Below, piece after piece: positions 48,486 through 56,257 of a DNA stretch of 64,000 bases (the first letter of the stretch is position 1; every line of letters starts with the position of its first letter). Location: the NCBI GenBank assembly GCA_964570825.1, contig CAZMZJ010000011.1:1-64000 (forward strand), in the 5' to 3' direction. This DNA comes from UMGS1002 sp964570825 (GTDB lineage Bacteria > Bacillota > Clostridia > Oscillospirales > CAG-272). The notes beneath the pieces are model-generated. The model was not told the origin of the DNA and did no database searches. It was given only the letters and a program-made list of their open reading frames with translations. The position numbers were made by a program, and so were the translations under genes.

Positions 48486-49537
48486 TGCCCAATCATGTAA
48501 GAAATACGATCCATATTGATTGCAGCGAGGAACGCCTGCGCGAAATCCTCGAAGCAATCCAATACGACGATAACGGTGATCACCGCGAATGCGGACTCGG
48601 AACAATTGACTTCAACAAAATCATTCCGATGCCGCCGAGTTTGAATATTGAAGCCGGAAGTTCGACCGACCGCGGATTGAAAGCATACCGCGATTTCATT
48701 GATGTGTACACTCTTATGGGAACACGCACCGGACTTGATCTTTTGAATATTCCGAAGGAAAGCGAAGAAGCGTTTCTGAAAGCCCGTACCGATGTCGAGC
48801 GCAGGGACTTCGATCTCGGCAGAACCGCATTTAAGAACATTCAGGAGTACGGTGCTGACACATGGTATGACTGGTCGATTCGGAATTGGGGTACGAAGTG
48901 GAATTCGTATGATCCTGATGAGTATCACGGCGGTCACGATATAGGCTTCTCCACCGCTTGGTCGGCTCCTCATCCGATCCTCCATAAACTCATGGAGATG
49001 TGCCCCGACGCGGAAATCACGCACCGTTGGGCAGACGAAGACCTCGGTCAGAACTGCGGTGAGATTTTTTACTCAGACGGTTTGATCGACGAGAATATTC
49101 CCGATGACGGCTCAAAGGAAGCTCAAGACCTTGCCTTCGAAATGTGGGGAGAAACGCCGGAAGAACTCGGCTATGCTCTTTCCGCTGACGGCAGTAGATA
49201 TATCTATACCGAATGTGAAGAATATGACCTCATCGAAATATGCGGTCAGCCCGCTCTGTTCGATAACGGTCGATTCACAGACGAAAACACTCCCGCAGGA
49301 CTCTATCATTATGATCTGCGGCAGAGTGATACCGGCGACGGTTTCGCAACGATTGAGCCGAAAGTCAGAGTCAATCACGGCGGCAGCGTCGTTATGAACG
49401 AGGCGCTTGACTTTGGAACGCAGGGGTATATCGCGCTCACCGATGAAACAAGCCCGAACTTCCTCGGCGAAAAGCTGTCTCTCCGTCAGTTTTTGAACGG
49501 AGATTTTGAACAGGACGGAGGTGTAAAGCTTGAGTGA
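48485..49537 (+). CDS. DUF1281/YubB-like (Api92-like) protein with GGVKLE tail
   Basis: 350 aa from the ATG at 48485, 8 nt after AAGGAGG. PNHVRNTIHIDCSEERLREI and IDFNKIIPMPPSL match the start of the DUF1281 / YubB ferredoxin-like family, which occurs on plasmids, phages and conjugative elements. NWGTKWNSYDPDEY and FSTAWSAPHPILHKLMEMCP are further family segments. The C-terminal third (about 245-350) is an acidic extension absent from the short members. Function unknown. It ends in EQDGGVKLE. The next gene starts 8 nt before its stop. Confidence 0.88.
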   Translation: MPNHVRNTIHIDCSEERLREILEAIQYDDNGDHRECGLGTIDFNKIIPMPPSLNIEAGSSTDRGLKAYRDFIDVYTLMGTRTGLDLLNIPKESEEAFLKARTDVERRDFDLGRTAFKNIQEYGADTWYDWSIRNWGTKWNSYDPDEYHGGHDIGFSTAWSAPHPILHKLMEMCPDAEITHRWADEDLGQNCGEIFYSDGLIDENIPDDGSKEAQDLAFEMWGETPEELGYALSADGSRYIYTECEEYDLIEICGQPALFDNGRFTDENTPAGLYHYDLRQSDTGDGFATIEPKVRVNHGGSVVMNEALDFGTQGYIALTDETSPNFLGEKLSLRQFLNGDFEQDGGVKLE

Positions 49538-50117
49538 GATAAAGAGAATCACAACCGACGATCTACGTCAGATGAGCGATTCGGAAGGTATCATCTTTCA
49601 AGGCTGCGGCGGTAACCTGCAGGAATGGCTTGACGGTATCAACAGAACCTTTACTCAGGCAGAAATTCTGCGTGACGGCTCTGAGTTTTCCGCCGATGAT
49701 GTCTTCGCGTTCAACAGCGACAAGCTGACCTGTCTTTTGTTCCGCTTCAACAGCGATCTGAACCTAAACATGGGAAAGCTCGCCATGTGGCGATTGCAGA
49801 CGCACGAAAACTTCGGCGGGACTTGGCTTTCTGACTATGTTCCCAACCATCTCGGAGGTTTTCTGACAGATCATCACCCACAGCAGAAGCCGGATTGCCC
49901 ACTCCTCGGTGCTGACGGAAATATCTTCGATTTAATCGGTATAGCAAACCGGACGCTGAAAGAAAACGGCATGAAATCCGAAGCAAAAGAAATGTGCGAC
50001 CGCATCACTTCCTCCGGCAGTTATGACGAAGCTCTCAGCATTATCGGTGAATATGTTAATATCACCGAAGTGGATGATCCTGTCGATGCCGAGAATATGG
50101 GAGGTATGGAATTATGA
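49530..50117 (+). CDS. element protein with GGMEL tail
   Basis: 195 aa starting at a TTG that overlaps the previous gene, with GGAGG 8 nt before it. The N-terminal part is an acidic region with ESGIIFQGCGG-like sequence (SEGIIFQGCGGNLQEW). The C-terminal part LLGADGNIFDLIGIANRTL and SSGSYDEALSIIGEYVN (about 128-180) is a helix-rich segment found in many Clostridial mobile-element proteins, with no known role. It ends in ENMGGMEL, and GGGAGG in this tail serves the next gene, which overlaps by 4 nt. Confidence 0.8.
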   Translation: MSEIKRITTDDLRQMSDSEGIIFQGCGGNLQEWLDGINRTFTQAEILRDGSEFSADDVFAFNSDKLTCLLFRFNSDLNLNMGKLAMWRLQTHENFGGTWLSDYVPNHLGGFLTDHHPQQKPDCPLLGADGNIFDLIGIANRTLKENGMKSEAKEMCDRITSSGSYDEALSIIGEYVNITEVDDPVDAENMGGMEL

Positions 50118-50458
50118 CGCTGTATGACTTTACGAAAGCTAAGTATGAGTTGAAAAAAGATACCGGCATTGGCGACATCTATACCTCGCCGGACTTTCAA
50201 TGCGATCAGACCGGCGGTTTTCCAGTTTCTCTCTGCGTCCTGTGGGACAAAGGCAAGGCTTGGCTCGAACTGAACGAAACACTCGTATATGACCGCGATT
50301 CCGAAGTACTTGATAGCTACGAAAAGCTCTGCGCCGAATTCGGAATCAGGGATTGCCATGATACCGAGGACTTCAACAACATTCTCAAGGAACTCGGCGA
50401 GGATGCTTATCAGACCGCGTGGATTCCCGCCGAGAACGAGGACATGAACCTATGCTGA
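50114..50458 (+). CDS. small acidic element protein
   Basis: 114 aa, acidic, unassigned. YDFTKAKYELKKDTGIGDIYT near the start and FPVSLCVLWDKGKAWLELNE in the middle suggest a small alpha/beta domain. It overlaps its neighbours by 4 nt upstream and 7 nt downstream. Confidence 0.65.
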   Translation: MTLYDFTKAKYELKKDTGIGDIYTSPDFQCDQTGGFPVSLCVLWDKGKAWLELNETLVYDRDSEVLDSYEKLCAEFGIRDCHDTEDFNNILKELGEDAYQTAWIPAENEDMNLC

Positions 50459-50538
50459 ACTTTTTCCTCGGCTTGATCGCAGGCAGTACGCTCGGCGTGT
50501 GCATGATGTGTCTGTTTCAAATCAATAACCACAAATAA
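50452..50538 (+). CDS. DUF3789-like 28-aa membrane peptide
   Basis: ATG at 50452 to TAA at 50538. It encodes a short peptide that is one hydrophobic helix (LNFFLGLIAGSTLGVCMMCL) with a polar tail. Length, the start and the glycine-rich helix fit DUF3789, a family of about 30-residue peptides found on Clostridial mobile elements. It overlaps the end of the preceding gene. No ribosome binding site is clear, so it may depend on coupling. Confidence 0.7.
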   Translation: MLNFFLGLIAGSTLGVCMMCLFQINNHK

Positions 50539-50645
50539 CTGAATACTATAACGAGGTCGTTTTGCGTGTAGACAATACAGCAAAACGGCCTCTTTTTTGT
50601 CTATACGCAAACGCCTCTCTCACAGAAAGGAGGCGCAAGCATGGG

Positions 50646-51566
50646 ATGAGTATCTTCCCCTACACCGGAAATAAGGGCTGTATCTACCCACTGATTGAAG
50701 ACATGATGCCGGAGCATGATGTGTATATCGAGCCGTTCTGCGGTTCAGCCGAAGTGTTCTTTCAGAAGAAACCCGCGAAGAAAGAAGTCATCAACGATTA
50801 CAGCGGCGATGTGACGCACTTCTTCCGTGTCCTGCAGGACAGCGAAAAACTCGCTTTTCTGCTCGGTCGGATATTTCTCTCCGGTAACTGCGAGGAACTG
50901 TTCCGTGAGAATCGGGCAAAGCTTGTGAACACTCCGAACATCCTTGATGACGCGCTTGAAACCCGCGATCTTATCGAAAGCACCTCATGGCAGGAAGTAA
51001 ACGATGCTGCTGCATTCTTTGATACGCAGCTATACAGTTTTTCATCTACCGGAACGAGCTACGCAATTAAAGGTGTGAATATCGTCCCGCGCCTCCACAG
51101 ACTGATCGTCGGATCTAACCGATTAAAGCAAGCCGCGGTACTTCACCGAAATTACCGTGATGTGATGCTCGACATCGCCGCTCCGAAATGCTTTATTTTC
51201 TGCGATCCTCCGTATGTCAAGACCGAAGGCATGTATCAGAAAGGCGATTTCGACGAGGACAGCCACCGTGAGTTGTTCGATACGGTATCAACACTGACGG
51301 AACGATTCGACGGCGACTGCAAGGTCATGATCACCTACAACGACTGCGAATTTGTGCGAAGCCTCGCCGACAGTCACGGCTTTTACTATTACACCCAAGC
51401 GCGACTCCACAATATGCAGCAAGCAACGAACCCCGGCGCACAGTTCATCGAAGCGATTATCACCAACTACGACGCGAAAAAAGTTATGGACGAAAAAGCC
51501 TTCTGCCGAACACGGCAAACCACACAACTCACACTATTCGATTTCTATGACGAAGACGATTTATGA
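50646..51566 (+). CDS. dam: DNA adenine methyltransferase (D12 class)
   Basis: N6-adenine methylase using SAM. 306 aa from the ATG at 50646, 12 nt after GGAGG. Motif X/I region is YTGNKGCIYPLI, then YIEPFCGSAEVFF (SAM binding), and motif IV is DPPY (187-190). NDYSGDVTHFFRVL is typical of the D12 (Dam/MTaseDpnIIA) group. The target would often be GATC, but this cannot be read from sequence. It is an orphan methylase and the second in this operon, together with Dcm. A 107-nt gap precedes it, containing a possible hairpin (CGTTTTGC with GCAAAACG around 50560-50587). Confidence 0.93.
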   Translation: MSIFPYTGNKGCIYPLIEDMMPEHDVYIEPFCGSAEVFFQKKPAKKEVINDYSGDVTHFFRVLQDSEKLAFLLGRIFLSGNCEELFRENRAKLVNTPNILDDALETRDLIESTSWQEVNDAAAFFDTQLYSFSSTGTSYAIKGVNIVPRLHRLIVGSNRLKQAAVLHRNYRDVMLDIAAPKCFIFCDPPYVKTEGMYQKGDFDEDSHRELFDTVSTLTERFDGDCKVMITYNDCEFVRSLADSHGFYYYTQARLHNMQQATNPGAQFIEAIITNYDAKKVMDEKAFCRTRQTTQLTLFDFYDEDDL

Positions 51567-51579
51567 AAGGATAAACAAT

Positions 51580-51855
51580 ATGAAAATCAAGATTACCATT
51601 CCGCTTCCCGGCACAATTATCGATATGCTCGGCGAGGATGCACTCCTCGAAGCTTACTGCGACGGAGAAAACCTCGTCATTTCCACTGTGGATGATGACG
51701 ATATCGACAGCTTTATCTGCGATGATGACTGCCGGAATTGTCCTATCGCTGATGAATGTGAGGACTTCATCCCCTGTCCCGATGATGTGGATTGCGATGA
51801 ATGCCCGTACTACTGCACCCGCTGTAACAAATGCGTCTATGACGATGAAAACTGA
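51580..51855 (+). CDS. small acidic cysteine-rich protein
   Basis: 91 aa. Residues 1-42 form a small strand-rich part (IKITIPLPGTIIDMLGEDALLEA). The C-terminal half has eleven Cys in about 40 residues mixed with many Asp, for example CRNCPIADEC and CDECPYYCTRCNKC. This spacing would suit two or more zinc or iron-sulfur sites. AAAGGA precedes the ATG. A larger frame on this stretch (51352-51855) is a shadow. It is followed by an AbrB-type gene, which also has a CxxC. Confidence 0.78.
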   Translation: MKIKITIPLPGTIIDMLGEDALLEAYCDGENLVISTVDDDDIDSFICDDDCRNCPIADECEDFIPCPDDVDCDECPYYCTRCNKCVYDDEN

Positions 51856-51869
51856 AAGGAGCGAACAGA

Positions 51870-52178
51870 ATGAATAAGATTTACAAAATTCTCGGAAAAC
51901 GCGGGAGGATCACCATCCCGTTTGAGATCAGACAGAAGCACGGCTACGCATATAACGATGTTATCTCCTTCGAGGAAAAGGACAATACAGTCATTGTCAA
52001 ACGCGAGAAAATCTGCGACGGATGCCGTAAGACAGAGCCGGAACCCATGAATAAACCTACCGATGAAATTACGCTGCTTGATTTTCTCGACGGTCTGACC
52101 GCCGACGAACAGAGAGCGGCGCTTATTCATCTTTCGGTGAAATGGGCGGCGCTTCAGGGAGGCAAACCGAATGCGTAA
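51870..52178 (+). CDS. AbrB/SpoVT-type DNA-binding protein
   Basis: 102 aa. The N-terminal swapped-hairpin domain reads YKILGKRGRITIPFEIRQKHGY, then NDVISFEEKDNTVIVKRE (about 5-47). A CDGC pair follows (about 50-53), and then a helical C-terminal part (LLDFLDGLTADEQRAALIHL). AbrB-fold proteins are transition-state or autoregulatory DNA binders, and this may control the element operon. AAAGGAGCG precedes the ATG. It ends QGGKPNA; its GGGAGG is the ribosome binding site of the next gene, which overlaps by 8 nt. Confidence 0.88.
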   Translation: MNKIYKILGKRGRITIPFEIRQKHGYAYNDVISFEEKDNTVIVKREKICDGCRKTEPEPMNKPTDEITLLDFLDGLTADEQRAALIHLSVKWAALQGGKPNA

Positions 52179-52899
52179 ACCTCTGTACCGATATACCTTT
52201 CAGGAAGCAAAGCGGCTCGGAGAGCTTGACGAATGCCGTGCAAGCTATAAAGCGAACATTGAATGCCGTGACGGTATAGACGAGATGATCCGAGAACGCT
52301 TCGACGGTATGTATTTAAGCGGCGATTGTGCAGCCGATCTCTGCCGCGAATACGGCATCGACCGTGTCGGTTGGGTGCTTGCCAACACCGTTCAACACGC
52401 CGATTGGGACGGGCGATACCGTCCGCAGAACAAGGAATGGGCGGCACAGACATACATTCCCCATGACGCGAATAACGACCGAACCGTCGATTATGTCTGC
52501 CGATCTCACCCCGAACTCCTCAATGGGCTTGTCAATCAGTACCGTAAGCATCTGCAAGACCTCGGTATTCACGGAAACGAAGCCGTGATTCACGACGATG
52601 AGGCGCAGGATTACACCGGAAAGCTGTTGATCATTAAGCCGGAGGTTCTGAAGGATGAATATAAAACCGGCGACTATCAGTATTTCTTTGCGGAAAGCGG
52701 TTTTGGTTGCGATCCGAAAAGAAGCGGTCAAAAGGTGTTCGGTCAATTCCTGCTTGACGGTGAGAAGACACACTTCGACCGCTCGGAATTCCTCGGTGTC
52801 GCGGATGAAAGTCAGCTTCCGGATTGGGCAACAAAGAAGCTGCAAGAGCTGATCATCATCTGCGGTCAGAACGAAGAAGGAGGTATGCAGCTCGAATGA
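52171..52899 (+). CDS. DUF3849 protein with GGMQLE tail
   Basis: 242 aa. The N-terminal domain matches DUF3849: ASYKANIECRDGIDEMIRER, then VGWVLANTVQHADWDGRY and the later LLNGLVNQYRKHL. The second part (TGKLLIIKPEVLKDEYKTG, then SGFGCDPKRSGQKVFGQFL) is a further conserved block of large polyvalent mobile-element proteins. Such proteins are thought to be delivered or expressed early in conjugation, but no activity is known. It ends in EEGGMQLE, and GGAGGT in that tail is the ribosome binding site for the overlapping YodL gene. Confidence 0.88.
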   Translation: MRKPLYRYTFQEAKRLGELDECRASYKANIECRDGIDEMIRERFDGMYLSGDCAADLCREYGIDRVGWVLANTVQHADWDGRYRPQNKEWAAQTYIPHDANNDRTVDYVCRSHPELLNGLVNQYRKHLQDLGIHGNEAVIHDDEAQDYTGKLLIIKPEVLKDEYKTGDYQYFFAESGFGCDPKRSGQKVFGQFLLDGEKTHFDRSEFLGVADESQLPDWATKKLQELIIICGQNEEGGMQLE

Positions 52900-53747
52900 A
52901 AATCAAGGTATATCAGATCGACCATGAGCGCGACGCTCACAACGTCGGCTTCATGGATATGAAATGGACAGCCGAACACGCAGGACCAATCGATCCTTCA
53001 ATCTACAAAACCGTATATGAGGGCAATGTTGACTGCCGCGACATCGAGGATGTGTTCGATAAGTTCAACCACGACCGTCCGCCGAATTTGTTCGGTCACA
53101 GCATGTCCGTCTCCGATGTGGTTGAGGTACAAGGCGGCGCGCCGGATCTGTACGGGCGCATTAGATTCTATAACTCTTCAACGGCTTACGAAACCTGCGA
53201 CTATACCGACAAAGAAAAGTTCGAGAAAGATATCGCCGAAGCTGCGGAGGTCGGCAGAACGATTGATATCGAGCGACTCGAAGGCAAGCATGTACCAACG
53301 GTCGAAAACGGCTGTTACTTTTGCGACAGCATCGGCTTCAAAAGGCTTGATGATTTCGATTCTTCGCAGTGCCAACCGCTTGAAGGTCACAGAATGCTTA
53401 TGGTCGAGCCGCACAAGCCGCCGTATGAAGCGACGGTTCCCGACGATTTCCGCGCCATACAGCAATGCGTTTCGGGTACTTTCGAATGCGTCTCTCCCTT
53501 CGAGGATGACGCATTTCTTTATTGCAATGACGAGTCAAAGCTCAACGGCATGGAAAGCAATCGCAAGATCAACGGTGACATCATTGCCGGTGTTTTCATG
53601 ATTGCCCGTGACGACGGTCACGGCGGAACTGCCGACCTTACTGACGAACAGATTGAGAAATACAGCAAAATGTTCGCAGCCGACGAAACCTTTACGCCCG
53701 AAGAAGTCGCCGACAGCGCGAAGATGTTCTTCATCGGTTTTGACTAA
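52896..53747 (+). CDS. YodL-DUF3846 two-domain element protein
   Basis: 283 aa. The YodL-like domain (about 1-95) has KIKVYQIDHERDAHNVGF, then EDVFDKFNHDRPPNLFGHSM and SVSDVVEV. The DUF3846 domain (about 165-280) has MLMVEPHKPPYEATV, then FLYCNDESKLNGM, IIAGVFMIARDDG and LTDEQIEKYSKMF. Both are domains of mobile-element polyvalent proteins, here joined. The start overlaps the DUF3849 stop by 4 nt. A terminator follows, so this is the last gene of the accessory operon. It lacks the GGMxL tail. Confidence 0.88.
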   Translation: MKIKVYQIDHERDAHNVGFMDMKWTAEHAGPIDPSIYKTVYEGNVDCRDIEDVFDKFNHDRPPNLFGHSMSVSDVVEVQGGAPDLYGRIRFYNSSTAYETCDYTDKEKFEKDIAEAAEVGRTIDIERLEGKHVPTVENGCYFCDSIGFKRLDDFDSSQCQPLEGHRMLMVEPHKPPYEATVPDDFRAIQQCVSGTFECVSPFEDDAFLYCNDESKLNGMESNRKINGDIIAGVFMIARDDGHGGTADLTDEQIEKYSKMFAADETFTPEEVADSAKMFFIGFD

Positions 53748-53767
53748 CTCTTACTCCCGGCAAAAGC

Positions 53768-53799
53768 AGTCTGTGTCAATAAAAGGCACAGGCTCTTTT
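53768..53799 (+). terminator. terminator ending the accessory operon
   Basis: Ten-bp stem with G-T pairs (53768-53777 with 53785-53794), then CTTTTTATA. It lies 20 nt past the YodL-DUF3846 stop. Confidence 0.75.
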
Positions 53800-53836
53800 T
53801 ATATACACTACACTTCACGAAAGGAGGATTTCACAG

Positions 53837-54133
53837 ATGAAGATCACAGCAACCATCCGCAAGACCTTTGATAAGGGCAATGTCAGGGCCATCGCAGACG
53901 CGACAATCGACGATGCCTTCGCCATTCACAATATCAAGGTTATTGACGGCGCTAACGGCACCTTCATGTCCATGCCCAACGAAAAATGGACGAACAAGGA
54001 CGGCGAAACCAAGTACACCGACATCGCCCACCCCGTCAACAGCGAAGCCCGCGCCGCGCTTTTCAAGGCGGTATCCGACGCACTCGACGCAAAGCTTGCC
54101 GAAGCATCCGCTCCCGTTCAGTCTGCCGACTGA
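53837..54133 (+). CDS. SpoVG-family protein
   Basis: 98 aa. The fold pattern VRAIADATIDDAFAIHNIKV, then TFMSMPNEKWTN and DIAHPVNSEARAALF matches SpoVG, an RNA/DNA-binding regulator in Firmicutes; its copies on conjugative elements are of unknown use. AAAGGAGG precedes the ATG. It heads the pilus block. The chromosomal spoVG is not in this window, so this looks like an element-specific copy. Confidence 0.9.
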   Translation: MKITATIRKTFDKGNVRAIADATIDDAFAIHNIKVIDGANGTFMSMPNEKWTNKDGETKYTDIAHPVNSEARAALFKAVSDALDAKLAEASAPVQSAD

Positions 54134-54181
54134 TTCCGTATCCACAACAAAAATCAACAAATGAAAGAATGAGGTATTCGT

Positions 54182-54412
54182 ATGAAAAAGTTTTTCTCCA
54201 AAGTTTCCGATAAGGTCAACTCTCTTGCTATCCGCGCAAAGTGTGCGCTCGACAATGTCAAGGCCGAAGGTTACGTTGATTCCGGCGTTAAAATTTTGAT
54301 CGCTGTGGTGATCGGGGCACTTTTGCTCGCCGGTCTCTATGCTCTGTTCAACACCACGATCATGCCCACCGTCACCCAGAAGATCAAGGATCTGTTCAAC
54401 TTTAAGGGCTAA
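54182..54412 (+). CDS. Flp-pilin-like small membrane protein, copy 1
   Basis: 76 aa. A basic N-terminus (about 1-27) is followed by GYVDSGVKILIAVVIGALLL (about 31-50) and a short tail with PTVTQKIKDLF. One hydrophobic helix behind a G-[YF]-x-[DE]-type site recalls prepilins of the Flp/TadE kind, and the block it opens encodes a Tad system. I think it belongs to the DUF6133 family. It could be the main pilin. A near-identical copy follows 292 bp downstream, with its ribosome binding region duplicated too. Confidence 0.8.
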   Translation: MKKFFSKVSDKVNSLAIRAKCALDNVKAEGYVDSGVKILIAVVIGALLLAGLYALFNTTIMPTVTQKIKDLFNFKG

Positions 54413-54473
54413 TCCAAGCCCTTCCGTCCGCTTCTACAAACAACTATATAAATGAAAGAATGAGGTATTTCGT

Positions 54474-54707
54474 ATGAAAAAGTTTATGTCTAAGGTTTCC
54501 GAAAAGGTCAACTCTCTCGCCATCCGCGCGAAGTGTGCGCTCGACAATGTCAAGGCCGAAGGTTACGTTGACTCCGGCGTTAAAATTTTGATCGCTGTGG
54601 TGATCGGGGCACTTTTGCTCGCCGGTCTTTACGCTCTGTTCAACACCACCATCATGCCGACTGTCACTCAGAAGATCAAGGATCTGTTCAGCTACAGCGG
54701 TAAGTAA
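54474..54707 (+). CDS. Flp-pilin-like small membrane protein, copy 2
   Basis: 77 aa, differing from copy 1 at only a few positions: FFSKVSDK is FMSKVSEK here, and the end is SYSGK instead of NFKG. The helix region is unchanged. The same GAATGAGGTAT leader precedes both. The copies arose by tandem duplication with a 292-bp period. The C-terminal differences lie where the helix would reach the pilus surface. The lipoprotein gene follows after 81 bp. Confidence 0.8.
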   Translation: MKKFMSKVSEKVNSLAIRAKCALDNVKAEGYVDSGVKILIAVVIGALLLAGLYALFNTTIMPTVTQKIKDLFSYSGK

Positions 54708-54788
54708 TCAACCAACACGAAGCCGGAAGCGCGGTCAGAGTAGGCCGCGCCTCCGATATTACTGAAAAAACGGAGGAATGAAAACACA

Positions 54789-55529
54789 ATGAAAAAGATT
54801 TTTGCTCTGCTTATGACAACCCTCATGCTTGTCGGAATGCTCGCTGGCTGTGTGCAGGAAGATATCGGCGTATCGCTGAACAAAGACGGTACGGGATCTG
54901 TCGCTCTGACGCTCGGTCTCGAACAGGATTTCTACGAGCAGCTCAAGGCGACCGGTGCCGATCCTTTTGAGGGAAAAACCACAACCACCTATAAAGACGG
55001 CGACGATACCTATGTCGCCTATACCGAAAAGACCGCATACTCTTCGTATGAGGACATTGAAAAGGCACTTCTCGATATGGAGTATCAGTACGACAAACTG
55101 AACGGAGCCGGCGATACCGAAGAACCTGCCGAAACCGATCCGAGCGAGTATACGCTCTATCAGCCGGAAAAGGCAGAGACGGATCAGCACATTTTCAAGT
55201 CGGTTGATATTGAGTCCAAAAGTGGTATCTTCTATTCGACCTATACCTTCAAGGCGGTCATGAATCCGCAGCCGAAGGAATCCGGCGGGTACGAATCCAA
55301 CGATATGTTCAAGGTCACTGTTACTGTTGAAATGCCTTCCGAGATCACGCAGTCAAAGGGCGGCAAGGTCGAGGGCAACAAGATCGTCTTCGATATTGAG
55401 GACATCACCGAGGAAACCGAGCTTGCAGCGACAAGCGAAGCCAACAATGTCGGCGTGGTGATCGGCATCGTTGCCGTGCTTGTGCTGATCGCGGCGGTCG
55501 TTGTTTTCCTCGTCAAGCGCCAGAAGTAA
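54789..55529 (+). CDS. LppM-like lipoprotein with C-terminal membrane helix
   Basis: 246 aa. The signal peptide ends in a lipobox (MLAGC, Cys near residue 21). A domain with VSLNKDGTGSVALTLGLEQ resembles LppM/DUF3153. A C-terminal helix (VGVVIGIVAVLVLIAAVVVF) with RQK at the end holds it in the membrane a second time. It is placed between the pilins and the prepilin peptidase, so it may be an assembly factor. AAACGGAGG-type ribosome binding site. Function is inferred from context only. Confidence 0.82.
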   Translation: MKKIFALLMTTLMLVGMLAGCVQEDIGVSLNKDGTGSVALTLGLEQDFYEQLKATGADPFEGKTTTTYKDGDDTYVAYTEKTAYSSYEDIEKALLDMEYQYDKLNGAGDTEEPAETDPSEYTLYQPEKAETDQHIFKSVDIESKSGIFYSTYTFKAVMNPQPKESGGYESNDMFKVTVTVEMPSEITQSKGGKVEGNKIVFDIEDITEETELAATSEANNVGVVIGIVAVLVLIAAVVVFLVKRQK

Positions 55530-55544
55530 GGAGGTTGCGAAGGC

Positions 55545-56192
55545 ATGATAAGACCGATACTCCCACCGATCATGACTCCCGACAAGACTGCGATGACAAC
55601 CCAGTCGCTTCTTGCGCTTGGGCAGCTTGTCGTAATAATCGGAATCGCAATGCTCGCTGTATGGCTGATGCTGAAAGCGCTGAGAAAGGACGAAATCAAA
55701 GCCAATACCGCCGTGTGTCTGCTCATGACCGCGTGTGTCGGTCTTTTCGCCTTCCTTTCTTTCGGCATATCGGTTGCGCTTGTCAAAGGACTGATCCTTA
55801 TGGGAATCCTTCTGTACGCAAGCATTTCCGACCTCGGTAAGCGTGAAGTTCCGGATTTCGTATGGGTGATGATAGGTATTCTCGCGTTCGTTAGCTTTGA
55901 CAGCGATAATCTTGCATCCATGCTCATCGGCACGGCTGTGGTGTTCATTCCACAGCTCGCGTTCGCGATGATCAGACCGAACAGAGCCGTAGGCGGCGCG
56001 GATATAAAGATATCCACTGCCTCGGCTTTTCTGCTCGGCGCGGAAAAAGGAATCCTCGCGCTTATTATTGGGTTGACAATCGCTGTGGTGGTAATGCTCA
56101 TTTCCCGTAAGGTGAAGAAAGCTGATAAGTCAGAGCCGTTCCCGTTGGTGCCGTTCCTGTCGCTTGGCGTGATAATGTCATTCTTGCTTTAA
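55545..56192 (+). CDS. A24-family prepilin peptidase (TadV/CpaA-like)
   Basis: Membrane aspartic protease that cuts the leader of pilin precursors. 215 aa with about seven hydrophobic segments. The two catalytic Asp are D96 in SDLGKREVPD and D153 in GGADIKI, the latter in place of the usual GxGD. There is no N-methylase domain, as in the TadV/CpaA short forms. AAGGAGG precedes the ATG. It lies 15 nt after the lipoprotein gene. Likely substrates are the two pilin-like proteins and the TadE-like proteins of this block. Confidence 0.9.
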   Translation: MIRPILPPIMTPDKTAMTTQSLLALGQLVVIIGIAMLAVWLMLKALRKDEIKANTAVCLLMTACVGLFAFLSFGISVALVKGLILMGILLYASISDLGKREVPDFVWVMIGILAFVSFDSDNLASMLIGTAVVFIPQLAFAMIRPNRAVGGADIKISTASAFLLGAEKGILALIIGLTIAVVVMLISRKVKKADKSEPFPLVPFLSLGVIMSFLL

Positions 56193-56195
56193 CGG

Positions 56196-56224
56196 TTGAA
56201 AAAGACACAAAGAAGTGGTATAAT
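56196..56224 (+). promoter_or_regulatory. promoter of the cargo lipoprotein gene
   Basis: TTGAAA (56196-56201), 17-nt spacer, TATAAT (56219-56224), starting 4 nt past the stop of the prepilin peptidase gene. Confidence 0.8.
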
Positions 56225-56257
56225 GACTATAAAATCAAATACGGAAAGGATTCATGT

